Shown here: one piece after another, positions 1-5,667 of the stretch | Numbering within the stretch: the stretch's first letter is position 1 | How the letters are laid out: the number at the start of each line of letters is the position of its first letter | Source of the DNA: Deltaproteobacteria bacterium | Lineage (GTDB): Bacteria > Myxococcota > B64-G9 | Length of the DNA: 5,976 bases | Reading direction: 5' to 3' | NCBI GenBank assembly: GCA_030591745.1 | Contig: JAUVAM010000277.1 | Location: forward strand, 1 to 5,976 | Translations under genes and position numbers: made by a program | The notes under the pieces: model-generated | The model's input: the letters and a program-made list of their open reading frames with translations, nothing else | Told to the model about the DNA's origin: nothing | The model's database searches: none

Positions 1-594
1 AAAATTCAAAGCGTCTCTGGTGCCGCCACCCTTGAGGATGGTTCGCTTGTCTTGTTGCTGCACGCGGGAGAACTCATCTCGCTAGCGGGTCGAGTGCATG
101 CACCCGTGGCGTTTTTCACAAGCCAAACGGGTCAAACCGAACAGCAACATCGGGTCTTGTTGGTCGAAGATTCAATCATTACTCGCGAACTGGAGCGCAG
201 CGTGCTGGTCTCCTTCGGTCTGCTGGTCGAAGAGGCCGGAGATGGGGTGGAGGCCCTGAACATATTGATGCAACGTGAATTCGACGTGGTGGTTTCGGAT
301 GTAGAAATGCCCAACATGGACGGCTTGGAATTGACCCGGCGCATCAAACAGGAAGAAGCCACCGAGCACTTGCCGGTGATTCTGGTGACCACCCTGGCCA
401 GTGACGAAGACAAACGGCGGGGCATGGAAGCCGGGGCGGACGGATACATCGTCAAGAGCGAATTCGGCAGCCAGGCCTTCATCGACCTGGTGTCCAACTT
501 CCTGCCCGACCTGCCATTAGATACAGAAACCGAAACAGAAAACGATGACGACCCAGATCCACAGAACAACCCCTCCCAAGGCCAAGAAACATGA
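1..594 (+). CDS. cheA: CheA-type histidine kinase fused to a receiver domain (3' end only)
   Basis: This is the last 197 codons of a gene that begins before the window; the frame is open from base 1. Residues 1-26 of the fragment (SGAATLEDGSLVLLL, then HAGELI) resemble the end of the CheW-like regulatory domain of CheA kinases, which binds CheW and receptors. A linker of about 25 residues leads to a full receiver domain at about 50-170: acidic pair E56-D57, phospho-acceptor D100 in SDVEMP, switch residue T130 in LVTT, and invariant K152 in YIVKSE. The protein ends in an acidic, Thr/Glu/Asp-rich tail (about 171-197). A CheA with its own C-terminal receiver is the FrzE arrangement of Myxococcus; such a receiver may be an output or a phosphate sink. 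The stop overlaps the cheB start (ATGA, 591-594). The kinase core (P1-P4) lies outside the window, so its identity rests on the short CheW-like remnant, the receiver and the neighbours. Confidence 0.85.
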   Translation, partial: KIQSVSGAATLEDGSLVLLLHAGELISLAGRVHAPVAFFTSQTGQTEQQHRVLLVEDSIITRELERSVLVSFGLLVEEAGDGVEALNILMQREFDVVVSDVEMPNMDGLELTRRIKQEEATEHLPVILVTTLASDEDKRRGMEAGADGYIVKSEFGSQAFIDLVSNFLPDLPLDTETETENDDDPDPQNNPSQGQET

Positions 595-1628
595 GCTCGA
601 ATCACAAACGCAAGGTGATTCGTGTCTTGGTGGTGGACGATTCCTTGATCTGTCAAGAGCTCATCAGTTCTGCGATCAACCCAGAGCCTGACATGCAGGT
701 AGTCGGCATCGCCTCCAGCGGAAAGGAGGCCTTGGCCCTGAACGCCAAATTGCAGCCTGACATCATCACCATGGACATCCAGATGCCCGGCATCGATGGA
801 TTCACCACCATCGAAGAAATCATGTCCACCCAGCCCATACCCATCCTGGTGGTCACCAGCGCTCCTGTCTTAGAGGGCGTGGACCAGACATTCCGCGCCA
901 TCACCGCCGGGGCCTTGGACTTGGTTCGAAAACCCGAGCTTGGCTCAGCCGACATGAATCGCCTCGTTGAAAAACTTCGACTCTTGGCGGGTATCCGTGT
1001 CGTTCGTCACCGAAAACGAAAAGGCAGGCCCACGCAATCCGCAAAAAGCCCCACAAGCAAAGCAAGAAAGAAGATTCGAGTGGTGGCTATCGCCGCATCC
1101 ACCGGTGGCCCCAAGGCCCTTGTGGAAATGCTGGCACCCCTGCCACGGGATTTTCCGCATCCCATCTTGCTGACCCAACATTTGCCGGATGGCTTCTTCG
1201 ATGGGTTCACACGCTGGCTGGGCAGTGAAATCGCGGTCCACGCGAAGGTCGCTCAAGCCGACGAGGTCTTAGAGCCGGGTTGTGTCTATGTAGCCCCAGC
1301 CGGACATCATCTCAACCTGGCGACGGCCAAGCGAATCAGCCTTTCCACGGCACCGCCCATTAGGAATCACCGGCCGTCCGCCACCCCCATGTTCCAATCC
1401 GTGGCCCAAATTTTCGGACCGGAAGCCCTGGGCATCATACTCACCGGCATGGGCGCGGATGGCGCGGATGGACTGCTGAGCATGCGCGAGGTCGGTGCCA
1501 CCTGCCTCGCTCAAGACGAAGACAGCTGCTTAATCTATGGCATGCCCCGTTCTGCCGTGGAAATCGGCGCGGTGGAAGTCACCCTGGATATCGCCGGCCT
1601 AACCCAGGCCATGAGATCGACTTCGTGA
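591..1628 (+). CDS. cheB: CheB, chemoreceptor glutamate methylesterase/glutamine deamidase
   Basis: Cytoplasmic two-domain response regulator of 345 residues, the usual CheB length. It removes methyl groups from receptor glutamates (and deamidates glutamines) when phosphorylated by CheA, giving adaptation. The receiver covers about 9-130, with D16-D17, phospho-acceptor D62 (TMDIQMPGIDG), T89 and K114. A very basic linker (about 139-163, RHRKRKGR then SKARKK) leads to the methylesterase domain at about 164-340. The catalytic triad is visible: S170 in AASTGGP, H197 in TQHLP and D290 in GMGADG. The ATG overlaps the upstream stop in ATGA, with AAGG (578-581) nine bases before it, so coupled translation is likely. 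The end overlaps cheR in GTGA. All active-site and phosphorylation residues are present, so I expect a working enzyme. The receptor target is not in the window. In the frz operon this position is held by frzG. Confidence 0.96.
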   Translation: MSSNHKRKVIRVLVVDDSLICQELISSAINPEPDMQVVGIASSGKEALALNAKLQPDIITMDIQMPGIDGFTTIEEIMSTQPIPILVVTSAPVLEGVDQTFRAITAGALDLVRKPELGSADMNRLVEKLRLLAGIRVVRHRKRKGRPTQSAKSPTSKARKKIRVVAIAASTGGPKALVEMLAPLPRDFPHPILLTQHLPDGFFDGFTRWLGSEIAVHAKVAQADEVLEPGCVYVAPAGHHLNLATAKRISLSTAPPIRNHRPSATPMFQSVAQIFGPEALGIILTGMGADGADGLLSMREVGATCLAQDEDSCLIYGMPRSAVEIGAVEVTLDIAGLTQAMRSTS

Positions 1629-3136
1629 GCCCTTTCGGCAAAAGCGCGGTTCAGGCGGCCGTCACGTCCAACTGGAAAAACCTGACGCCCCCGAACCATG
1701 ACGAAATTGAAAAATTACGCAAACTGGTGAGCCGGCACACCGGTCTGCAATCCGATGGAAGTCGAGAGTCTTTTCTTAGTGCCAGCGTAATGCGTCGAAT
1801 GGCGAAGCTGAACTTGAACAATGTGACCGACTACATAGCCCGGCTGAGAGAGTCAGGGCTTGGAGGAACGGAGCTCCAGGAGCTGAGCAACATGCTGCTG
1901 GTACACAAAACCTCGTTCTTCCGCGACAGGCCTCATTTTGAACTGCTGGAAAAACGCATCTTGCCCGAGCTGGCCCGGAATGGCGGGCCGATTCGTATAT
2001 GGAGCGCCGGCTGCTCCACCGGACAAGAAGTCTACAGCCTGGCCTTGGCTTTAATGCGTTGTGGCATCTCGTCGGAACAGGCCCAGATCCTTGGCACCGA
2101 CTTGTCCACTGTGGCCCTGCAAGATGCCCGAACCGCGGTCTTTTCGGACAGAACGCTGATCGGATTAACCGTAGAGGAGAGACGCTTCCTCGAACCGGCT
2201 GGCGATGGCCTCCATCGGGTTAGCAAAAGCCTTCGCCGCTACGTCGACTTTCGCCAGCACAATTTGGTGGACGTGCCCTATCCCCGGCTGGACGATGAGA
2301 ATTGGAGCATCATCTTCTGTCGCAACGTGCTCATCTACTTCAGCCGGTCCACCATCCGGGCGATCGCCAAACGTTTCCACCAGAACCTGCACCCTGGGGG
2401 CAGCCTCTTTCTCGGGGCCTGTGAGTCTCTCTTTCGGCTCAGTGAGGGCTTCAGTCTCGAACAAGGAGGCGAAGCCTTCATCTATCGACGCAATGAAAAC
2501 GGAAACAGCACCCCAAAACAGGCTGCCCCCGCACTCATGCCTCGCATCGAGATGCGCCCCTCCGTTACGGTGAAGACGACTTCGCAACCTTCGTTGCCAA
2601 AACTCGCTCCCGACCAAACCCTGGATTCAGAAATCGATAAGGCAGAGGCCTTCCGCCAGGCCGGTGAAATGGATAATGCCAACATCCTTTTATTGGAAGC
2701 ACGCGAACGCTGGCCTTCGGAACACACTATCGGCATCGCCTTGGGTCGTTTGGCGCTTGATCGTGGGGCGCTAGAAGAAGCGCGCAGTTGGTTGACGATG
2801 ATCCTGGAAAAAAATCCCCTCGAGCCACATGCCTTGTTCTTGGCCGGGTTGACTTTGTTCCAGCTGGGACTCGACCTTGAAGCGGCTGAGCATTTTCGTC
2901 GCCTTCTCTACCTGGAGAAGAACTTTTCTTTGGGGTTTTATTACCAGGGCCTCATCACTTCTCGCCTTGGACGAACACAATTGGCCCAAAGAGCCTTTCG
3001 CAACGCCCTGTCGGTCATGGACCGGGGCTTGGCTCCCACTCACCCTGAACTTGCGGCCCTTCCCCTGAATTGTGATTTGATCAGAAACGCTTGTCGGGCC
3101 AAAATGACCACCGAACGATCCGCCGTGCGGCGATGA
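1625..3136 (+). CDS. cheR: CheR, chemoreceptor methyltransferase with C-terminal TPR region
   Basis: SAM-dependent protein-glutamate O-methyltransferase of 503 residues, far longer than the roughly 280 of a plain CheR because of an extra C-terminal part. The helical CheR N-domain is at about 27-100 and ends in the family motif KTSFFRD (95-101). The Rossmann methyltransferase domain runs to about 288, with SAM motif I at 127-140 (SAGCSTGQEVYSLA), GTDLS (157-161), CRNVLIYF (232-239) and GGSLFLGACESL (258-269). A Pro/Ser/Thr-rich linker (about 290-330) is followed by TPR-like helix pairs at about 335-465, with AEAFRQAGEMDNA, LALDRGALEEARSWL and AGLTLFQLGLDLEAAEHF fitting the repeat pattern. TPRs usually bind proteins, and in FrzF of Myxococcus they modulate receptor methylation; a similar role here is inference. 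The start is GTG within GTGA overlapping the cheB stop; no strong ribosome site is visible and the next in-frame start codons cut into the fold, so translational coupling is likely. Confidence 0.94.
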   Translation: MSPFGKSAVQAAVTSNWKNLTPPNHDEIEKLRKLVSRHTGLQSDGSRESFLSASVMRRMAKLNLNNVTDYIARLRESGLGGTELQELSNMLLVHKTSFFRDRPHFELLEKRILPELARNGGPIRIWSAGCSTGQEVYSLALALMRCGISSEQAQILGTDLSTVALQDARTAVFSDRTLIGLTVEERRFLEPAGDGLHRVSKSLRRYVDFRQHNLVDVPYPRLDDENWSIIFCRNVLIYFSRSTIRAIAKRFHQNLHPGGSLFLGACESLFRLSEGFSLEQGGEAFIYRRNENGNSTPKQAAPALMPRIEMRPSVTVKTTSQPSLPKLAPDQTLDSEIDKAEAFRQAGEMDNANILLLEARERWPSEHTIGIALGRLALDRGALEEARSWLTMILEKNPLEPHALFLAGLTLFQLGLDLEAAEHFRRLLYLEKNFSLGFYYQGLITSRLGRTQLAQRAFRNALSVMDRGLAPTHPELAALPLNCDLIRNACRAKMTTERSAVRR

Positions 3137-3144
3137 GGAGAACC

Positions 3145-3528
3145 ATGACCGAGAAACTTCGAATTTTGGTCCTGGACGACAGTGAAATTGTCCTGAATAT
3201 GATGGCGCTGGCTCTATCAGAATCCGGATTCGATGTAGCAACAGCGAATTCGCTGGTCGAATTCGAACAACGACTCAAGGAGCAACAGCCTCAAATCATC
3301 CTCACCGACATTCAAATGCCGGACATTTCAGGAGATGACATCTGTCGTGTACTCAAGAAGAAGCTGGAGACCGAATCAACGCCAGTGCTGCTCTTCTCTA
3401 CCCTGGAAGAAAGCGAGCTTGCGGCGCTTGCGGAACGCTCCGGTGCGGATGGCTTTGTCAGCAAGAGCGCAGGCCCTGAAGAAATCGTCAAACGCATCCA
3501 TGAACTGACCGAAGAAATGCTATTCTGA
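3145..3528 (+). CDS. Stand-alone CheY-like response regulator receiver
   Basis: A 127-residue protein made only of a receiver domain, like CheY. Acidic pair D11-D12 (VLDDSE), phospho-acceptor D55 (LTDIQMPD), switch residue S85 (LLFST) and invariant K107 (FVSKS) are all present, so it should be phosphorylatable. Its place straight after cheR makes the upstream CheA hybrid the likely phosphodonor. It could be the output that acts on a motility or other effector, or a phosphate sink competing with the fused receiver. I chose the ATG at 3145 because GAGGAG (3135-3140) sits four bases before it. An alternative ATG at 3133 overlaps the cheR stop as ATGA, like the upstream junctions, and would add MRRT, but it has no ribosome site. 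I leave the symbol blank because several receivers are present and orthology to CheY cannot be judged. Confidence 0.92.
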   Translation: MTEKLRILVLDDSEIVLNMMALALSESGFDVATANSLVEFEQRLKEQQPQIILTDIQMPDISGDDICRVLKKKLETESTPVLLFSTLEESELAALAERSGADGFVSKSAGPEEIVKRIHELTEEMLF

Positions 3529-3542
3529 AAGGACTTGTCCGG

Positions 3543-3800
3543 ATGGACATCGCCACCAAAAAAGAACTGGCTCTGGTTTTTTTGAACGACCTGGCCAAAA
3601 TGCGGCCTGACAGGTTGCAACAAATCATCGGGGAGACGGTCGGAGAGGATCTGGCCACGATCATGTTCGGATATGCCAAACAAGTCATGAACGCCGACCC
3701 GGCCAAACAGATGGAGAATGCCTCGTCGCTGATGATCCTGGGCTATTTGATTCGTGTACACGAAGAGAGCGGCCTGCCGCCCCAAATCCCAACCGCCTAA
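3543..3800 (+). CDS. Small unrecognised helical protein ending the chemosensory operon
   Basis: An 85-residue protein that I do not recognise. It starts at ATG 14 bases after the receiver stop, with AAAGGA (3528-3533) nine bases upstream, so it is very likely translated and part of the same transcript. It has no signal peptide, no membrane segment, no cysteine and no tryptophan. The sequence looks mostly alpha-helical: about 3-20 (KKELALVFLNDLAKM), 21-30, 33-49 (GEDLATIMFGYAKQVM) and 53-75, followed by a short Pro-containing tail (LPPQIPTA). It has six methionines and a mixed charge pattern typical of a soluble helical bundle. Position suggests a helper of the chemosensory pathway, for example a partner of the receiver or of the CheR TPR region, but nothing in the sequence proves this. 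It does not show receiver, CheW, CheD or CheZ hallmarks that I can identify. Confidence 0.8.
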   Translation: MDIATKKELALVFLNDLAKMRPDRLQQIIGETVGEDLATIMFGYAKQVMNADPAKQMENASSLMILGYLIRVHEESGLPPQIPTA

Positions 3801-3820
3801 TTGCTGATATCCAAACCCCG

Positions 3821-4735
3821 TCAGCCGAGGACCGGGTAGCGCCGCTCGGCTGCCACTTCGTCCATGATGGCCTGCATGGAGTTGGTCACCGCTGCATAGA
3901 TGGCATCGATGGCTGCCTCATCCCCGTCTTCGCCGTTCCCAAAATCCTTCACCTGGATGGGCGGTAGAATTCGGATATGACTCTTGGTGGGCAGATGCAG
4001 GTGAAAAATGGGTCCCAAGCCGATGCCCCAGGGCAAGCCGACGAAAATGGGGCAGGTGTCCGAGCGCAAAAATCGCTTAATCCCCAGCATCTTGGCTACC
4101 CGACGACCATCGTGGAGCACAAAGAAACTCTCGTGGCCACCCACGATCACGATCGGCACAATGGGCACCCCGTGACGATAAGCGAGGCGAACAAAACCCT
4201 TGTGCCCGCCAAAGACTATCTTGTAGCGATCTTTGTAGGGGCGGAAAGCCTCCAGGTTGCCACCAGGAAAAACGGCGACTTTGCGGCCCAAGTCCAAGGC
4301 CATATCCGCCGTCTTATGGGAAGCGCGCACACAGCCTCCCCTGGACAAAAAAGTACGAAGTCCCGGCATGGCCAGCATGGCATCATGCACCAGCCAGTGC
4401 AGGATGTCGTCTGGTCGGTGATCGTACCAGCGAGAAAACAACCCAAAGGTCTCCAAAAACGTAATGCCCGCGTTGTGGTTGCCCACCATCAAGGCCGGGC
4501 CGTCCGGGATGTTTTCCCAGCCCTTGATCTCCATACGCAAATAATGCCGGGCCAAGCTTTCGGCAAAAGGACGAACCGCGCTGATCATGCGAGGATCAAA
4601 ACCATCCACATCGTCCGGATTTACCGGATCCACAATCAAGGATTTCAACCAGCGCAAAGATCCGAGACGCTCAGGCTTTCTCTCTGAGCTTGTTTCCTTA
4701 ACTTGTTTCTTTTTTCTTAATCCGAGGGTAACCAT
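3821..4735 (-). CDS. Lysophospholipid-acyltransferase-like protein (PlsC/LPLAT superfamily)
   Basis: A 304-residue protein of the glycerolipid acyltransferase superfamily, which moves fatty acyl groups from acyl-CoA or acyl-ACP to a lipid hydroxyl, usually at the inner membrane face. Evidence: an entry segment KGWENIPDGPALMVGNHNAG (71-90) carrying the catalytic-type His (H87); the phosphate-binding-type motif VAVFPGGNLEAF (153-164); and GGHKGFVRLAYRHGVPIVPI (176-195), in which VPIVPI is typical of the family. The N-terminus is strongly basic (RKKKQVK at 7-13, more Arg/Lys to about 31), which could aid membrane contact; no clear membrane span is seen. The usual H-X4-D aspartate is Thr92 here; Glu95 lies nearby and may stand in for it. 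The start overlaps the upstream hydrolase gene by 19 bases and has GGAGG (4746-4750) ten bases before the ATG, so the two are one operon. The substrate is unknown. Confidence 0.85.
   Translation of the reverse strand: MVTLGLRKKKQVKETSSERKPERLGSLRWLKSLIVDPVNPDDVDGFDPRMISAVRPFAESLARHYLRMEIKGWENIPDGPALMVGNHNAGITFLETFGLFSRWYDHRPDDILHWLVHDAMLAMPGLRTFLSRGGCVRASHKTADMALDLGRKVAVFPGGNLEAFRPYKDRYKIVFGGHKGFVRLAYRHGVPIVPIVIVGGHESFFVLHDGRRVAKMLGIKRFLRSDTCPIFVGLPWGIGLGPIFHLHLPTKSHIRILPPIQVKDFGNGEDGDEAAIDAIYAAVTNSMQAIMDEVAAERRYPVLG
3822..3852. repeat. 8-bp inverted repeat at the convergent gene ends
   Basis: CAGCCGAG (3822-3829) and CTCGGCTG (3845-3852) are perfect reverse complements separated by 15 bases. 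The structure begins 22 bases after the stop of the 85-residue gene and covers the last codons of the opposing acyltransferase gene. A GC-rich hairpin here could slow or stop transcription from either side, but no T-tract follows it on either strand, so it is not a standard intrinsic terminator. It may be only a by-product of the coding sequence. Confidence 0.3.
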
Positions 4736-5439
4736 TTGAGTATCGCCTCCGCTGTCCGATCGATCTTGTCCCCCGCTCCGACGATAAAATCCATATGCTG
4801 AAAACCATCCATCACCGTTCGTGATTTCCCTGGCATCACCTGGTTGACCGGCGGAATCAGGGAATCCCCAGCCGATACCAGTTGATGTACCACCAACCGC
4901 TCAGCCTTTGCTGCACGCTGCAAAATCTGTCCCTCTTGCTCCAGGTCGCGACAACAGGGAATCAGCCAGCCCAATGCGCGAGCCCCTGGGAAACCACCGA
5001 AAGGCGTAGCCATGGTCACCATTCGTTCCATCTGCACCCGGCTCGTCGCCTCGTGACGGTCCAGTCGCTCCTGGGCCAGCATGGCGATCAAGCCCCCATT
5101 TGAATGAGCCACCACATCCACTCGACTCACATTGGCCTCATCCGCCAGCCCATCCAGCCACTTCAGGTAGATATCGACAGCCTGCTCCAAAGGGCAAAGA
5201 TTGGCAAAGGCGGACAGATAGTAAGGAAAATTCGGCGAGGGCAAGACCCTGCGTCCAGCCGCTTCAAATCGCTGCCCCAGCCGATTCATGACGCTGCTTG
5301 TGCAAAAAGCGCCGGGGATGACCGCCAAGGGCAAGCCTGAATCAGAAAAGCTGCGCTGGGGCTCCATGGTGGCCAAGGTCTGCTTGAGAGATCCGTTCAG
5401 ATAGGATGGAAGTGTTTTCAAATATCGTAAGGTGAACAA
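4717..5439 (-). CDS. Lipase-like alpha/beta hydrolase with TTG start
   Basis: A 240-residue serine hydrolase of the alpha/beta-fold, triacylglycerol-lipase-like type. IPGAFCTSS (41-49) matches the oxyanion-hole strand/loop, AHSNGG (111-116) is the nucleophile elbow with S113, and VTMATPFGG (141-149) is a common lipase-family segment. D192 in SAGDSLIPP and H215 in GFQHMDF are the likely Asp and His that complete the triad. No signal peptide or membrane span is apparent, so a cytoplasmic or peripheral membrane role is likely. The start is TTG at 5439-5437, supported by GGAGG (5450-5454) ten bases upstream; the next in-frame ATG (residue 25) lacks such support. It is the first gene of a two-gene operon with the overlapping acyltransferase, so it may cut an acyl ester from a lipid that the partner re-acylates. 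That coupling is inference; an esterase for another small ester remains possible. Confidence 0.87.
   Translation of the reverse strand: MFTLRYLKTLPSYLNGSLKQTLATMEPQRSFSDSGLPLAVIPGAFCTSSVMNRLGQRFEAAGRRVLPSPNFPYYLSAFANLCPLEQAVDIYLKWLDGLADEANVSRVDVVAHSNGGLIAMLAQERLDRHEATSRVQMERMVTMATPFGGFPGARALGWLIPCCRDLEQEGQILQRAAKAERLVVHQLVSAGDSLIPPVNQVMPGKSRTVMDGFQHMDFIVGAGDKIDRTAEAILKWLPSD
4746..4750 (-). promoter_or_regulatory. Ribosome binding site of the acyltransferase gene
   Basis: Read on the minus strand this is GGAGG, ten bases before the ATG at 4735-4733. It lies inside the end of the upstream hydrolase gene and fixes the acyltransferase start. The same motif and spacing recur before the hydrolase gene. 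Confidence 0.7.
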
Positions 5440-5449
5440 AGCTCTAAAT

Positions 5450-5454
5450 CCTCC
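5450..5454 (-). promoter_or_regulatory. Ribosome binding site deciding the TTG start of the hydrolase
   Basis: Read on the minus strand this is GGAGG, ten bases before TTG (5439-5437). No ATG or GTG in frame lies at a suitable distance, so this site is the main reason for choosing the TTG start. Confidence 0.65.
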
Positions 5455-5476
5455 GAATCAACTAGATAACAGACTC

Positions 5477-5505
5477 AGAATAACCCAAATGACGCAGCAC
5501 GTCAA
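5477..5505 (-). promoter_or_regulatory. Sigma70-type promoter of the hydrolase-acyltransferase operon
   Basis: On the minus strand, TTGACG (5505-5500, five of six consensus bases) is followed after exactly 17 bases by TATTCT (5482-5477, four of six). Transcription would start near 5470, giving a leader of about 30 bases that contains the GGAGG site. Position, spacing and AT-rich surroundings all fit; promoter activity itself is inferred. Confidence 0.55.
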
Positions 5506-5541
5506 ATGCTTTTCCTGACAAGATCTGATTTTGAGGATCTC

Positions 5542-5570
5542 TTGACAGCCCAGCTTCTTCGTGTTACGTG
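5542..5570 (+). promoter_or_regulatory. Possible promoter of the divergent response regulator gene
   Basis: TTGACA (5542-5547) is a perfect -35 consensus on the plus strand. At 17 bases the -10 position reads TACGTG (5565-5570), which is poor, so a helper protein or another sigma factor would be needed, or the hexamer is chance. It is the best plus-strand candidate in the intergenic region; a start near 5577 would leave a leader of about 90 bases. Confidence 0.22.
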
Positions 5571-5575
5571 AAGCT
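5552..5575. repeat. Inverted repeat in the divergent intergenic region
   Basis: AGCTTC (5552-5557) and GAAGCT (5570-5575) are reverse complements 12 bases apart, and GAAGCTTC (5570-5577) is itself an 8-base palindrome. It overlaps the spacer and -10 area of the possible plus-strand promoter, where an operator could sit. On the plus strand it is followed by a short T-rich run (TTTTATT), but no gene upstream needs a terminator there. The role is unproven. Confidence 0.3.
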
Positions 5576-5655
5576 TCGTTTTATTACTTAGTTAGGCGAG
5601 GAACACGATCCAACATCCAGGGCACTCCGGCCACGAAAAGCCCGCCGGGGATGCG

Positions 5656-5662
5656 AAGGAGG
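5656..5662 (+). promoter_or_regulatory. Strong ribosome binding site of the response regulator gene
   Basis: AAGGAGG lies five bases before the ATG at 5668. It is the strongest Shine-Dalgarno match in the window and settles the start of the last gene. Confidence 0.75.
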
Positions 5663-5667
5663 CCTTG

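Larger units (their letters stand above)
5440..5667. other. Divergent intergenic region (228 bp)
   Basis: This gap separates the minus-strand lipid operon from the plus-strand response regulator and looks more AT-rich than the flanking genes between about 5440 and 5590. It holds the minus-strand promoter, a plus-strand TTGACA, a 5-base inverted repeat AGATC/GATCT (5521-5525 and 5536-5540) and the AGCTTC/GAAGCT repeat. I see no small gene or RNA gene in it. Confidence 0.7.

Noticed and set aside
52..594. Reading the receiver as a separate gene starting at the TTG at base 52
   Set aside because: The frame is open from base 1 and the residues before and after 52 together match the end of a CheW-like domain, so this is the inside of a larger CheA-type gene.
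132..656. Long minus-strand open frame opposite the receiver and cheB start
   Set aside because: It lies opposite well-supported coding sequence, its product is Ser/Arg-rich low-complexity, and it has no family motif.
1452..1469. Tandem GGCGCGGAT repeat in cheB
   Set aside because: It encodes the GADGAD part of the catalytic aspartate motif, which is repetitive in CheB proteins; it is coding constraint, not a separate element.
2165..2617. Minus-strand open frame of 150 codons opposite cheR
   Set aside because: It overlaps the conserved CheR methyltransferase domain and has no motif of its own.
3133..3144. ATG at 3133 overlapping the cheR stop as start of the stand-alone receiver
   Set aside because: It fits the overlap style of the operon, but it lacks a ribosome site and would use up the GAGGAG that fits the ATG at 3145; it remains a secondary option.
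3977..4687. Plus-strand open frame of 236 codons opposite the acyltransferase gene
   Set aside because: The minus-strand frame carries clear family motifs and a ribosome site. The plus-strand product has no recognisable domain and looks like an antisense shadow.
5552..5590. Inverted repeat plus T-rich run as an intrinsic terminator
   Set aside because: No plus-strand gene ends upstream of it (the neighbour is divergent), the stem is only six pairs with a 12-base loop, and the T-run is interrupted.
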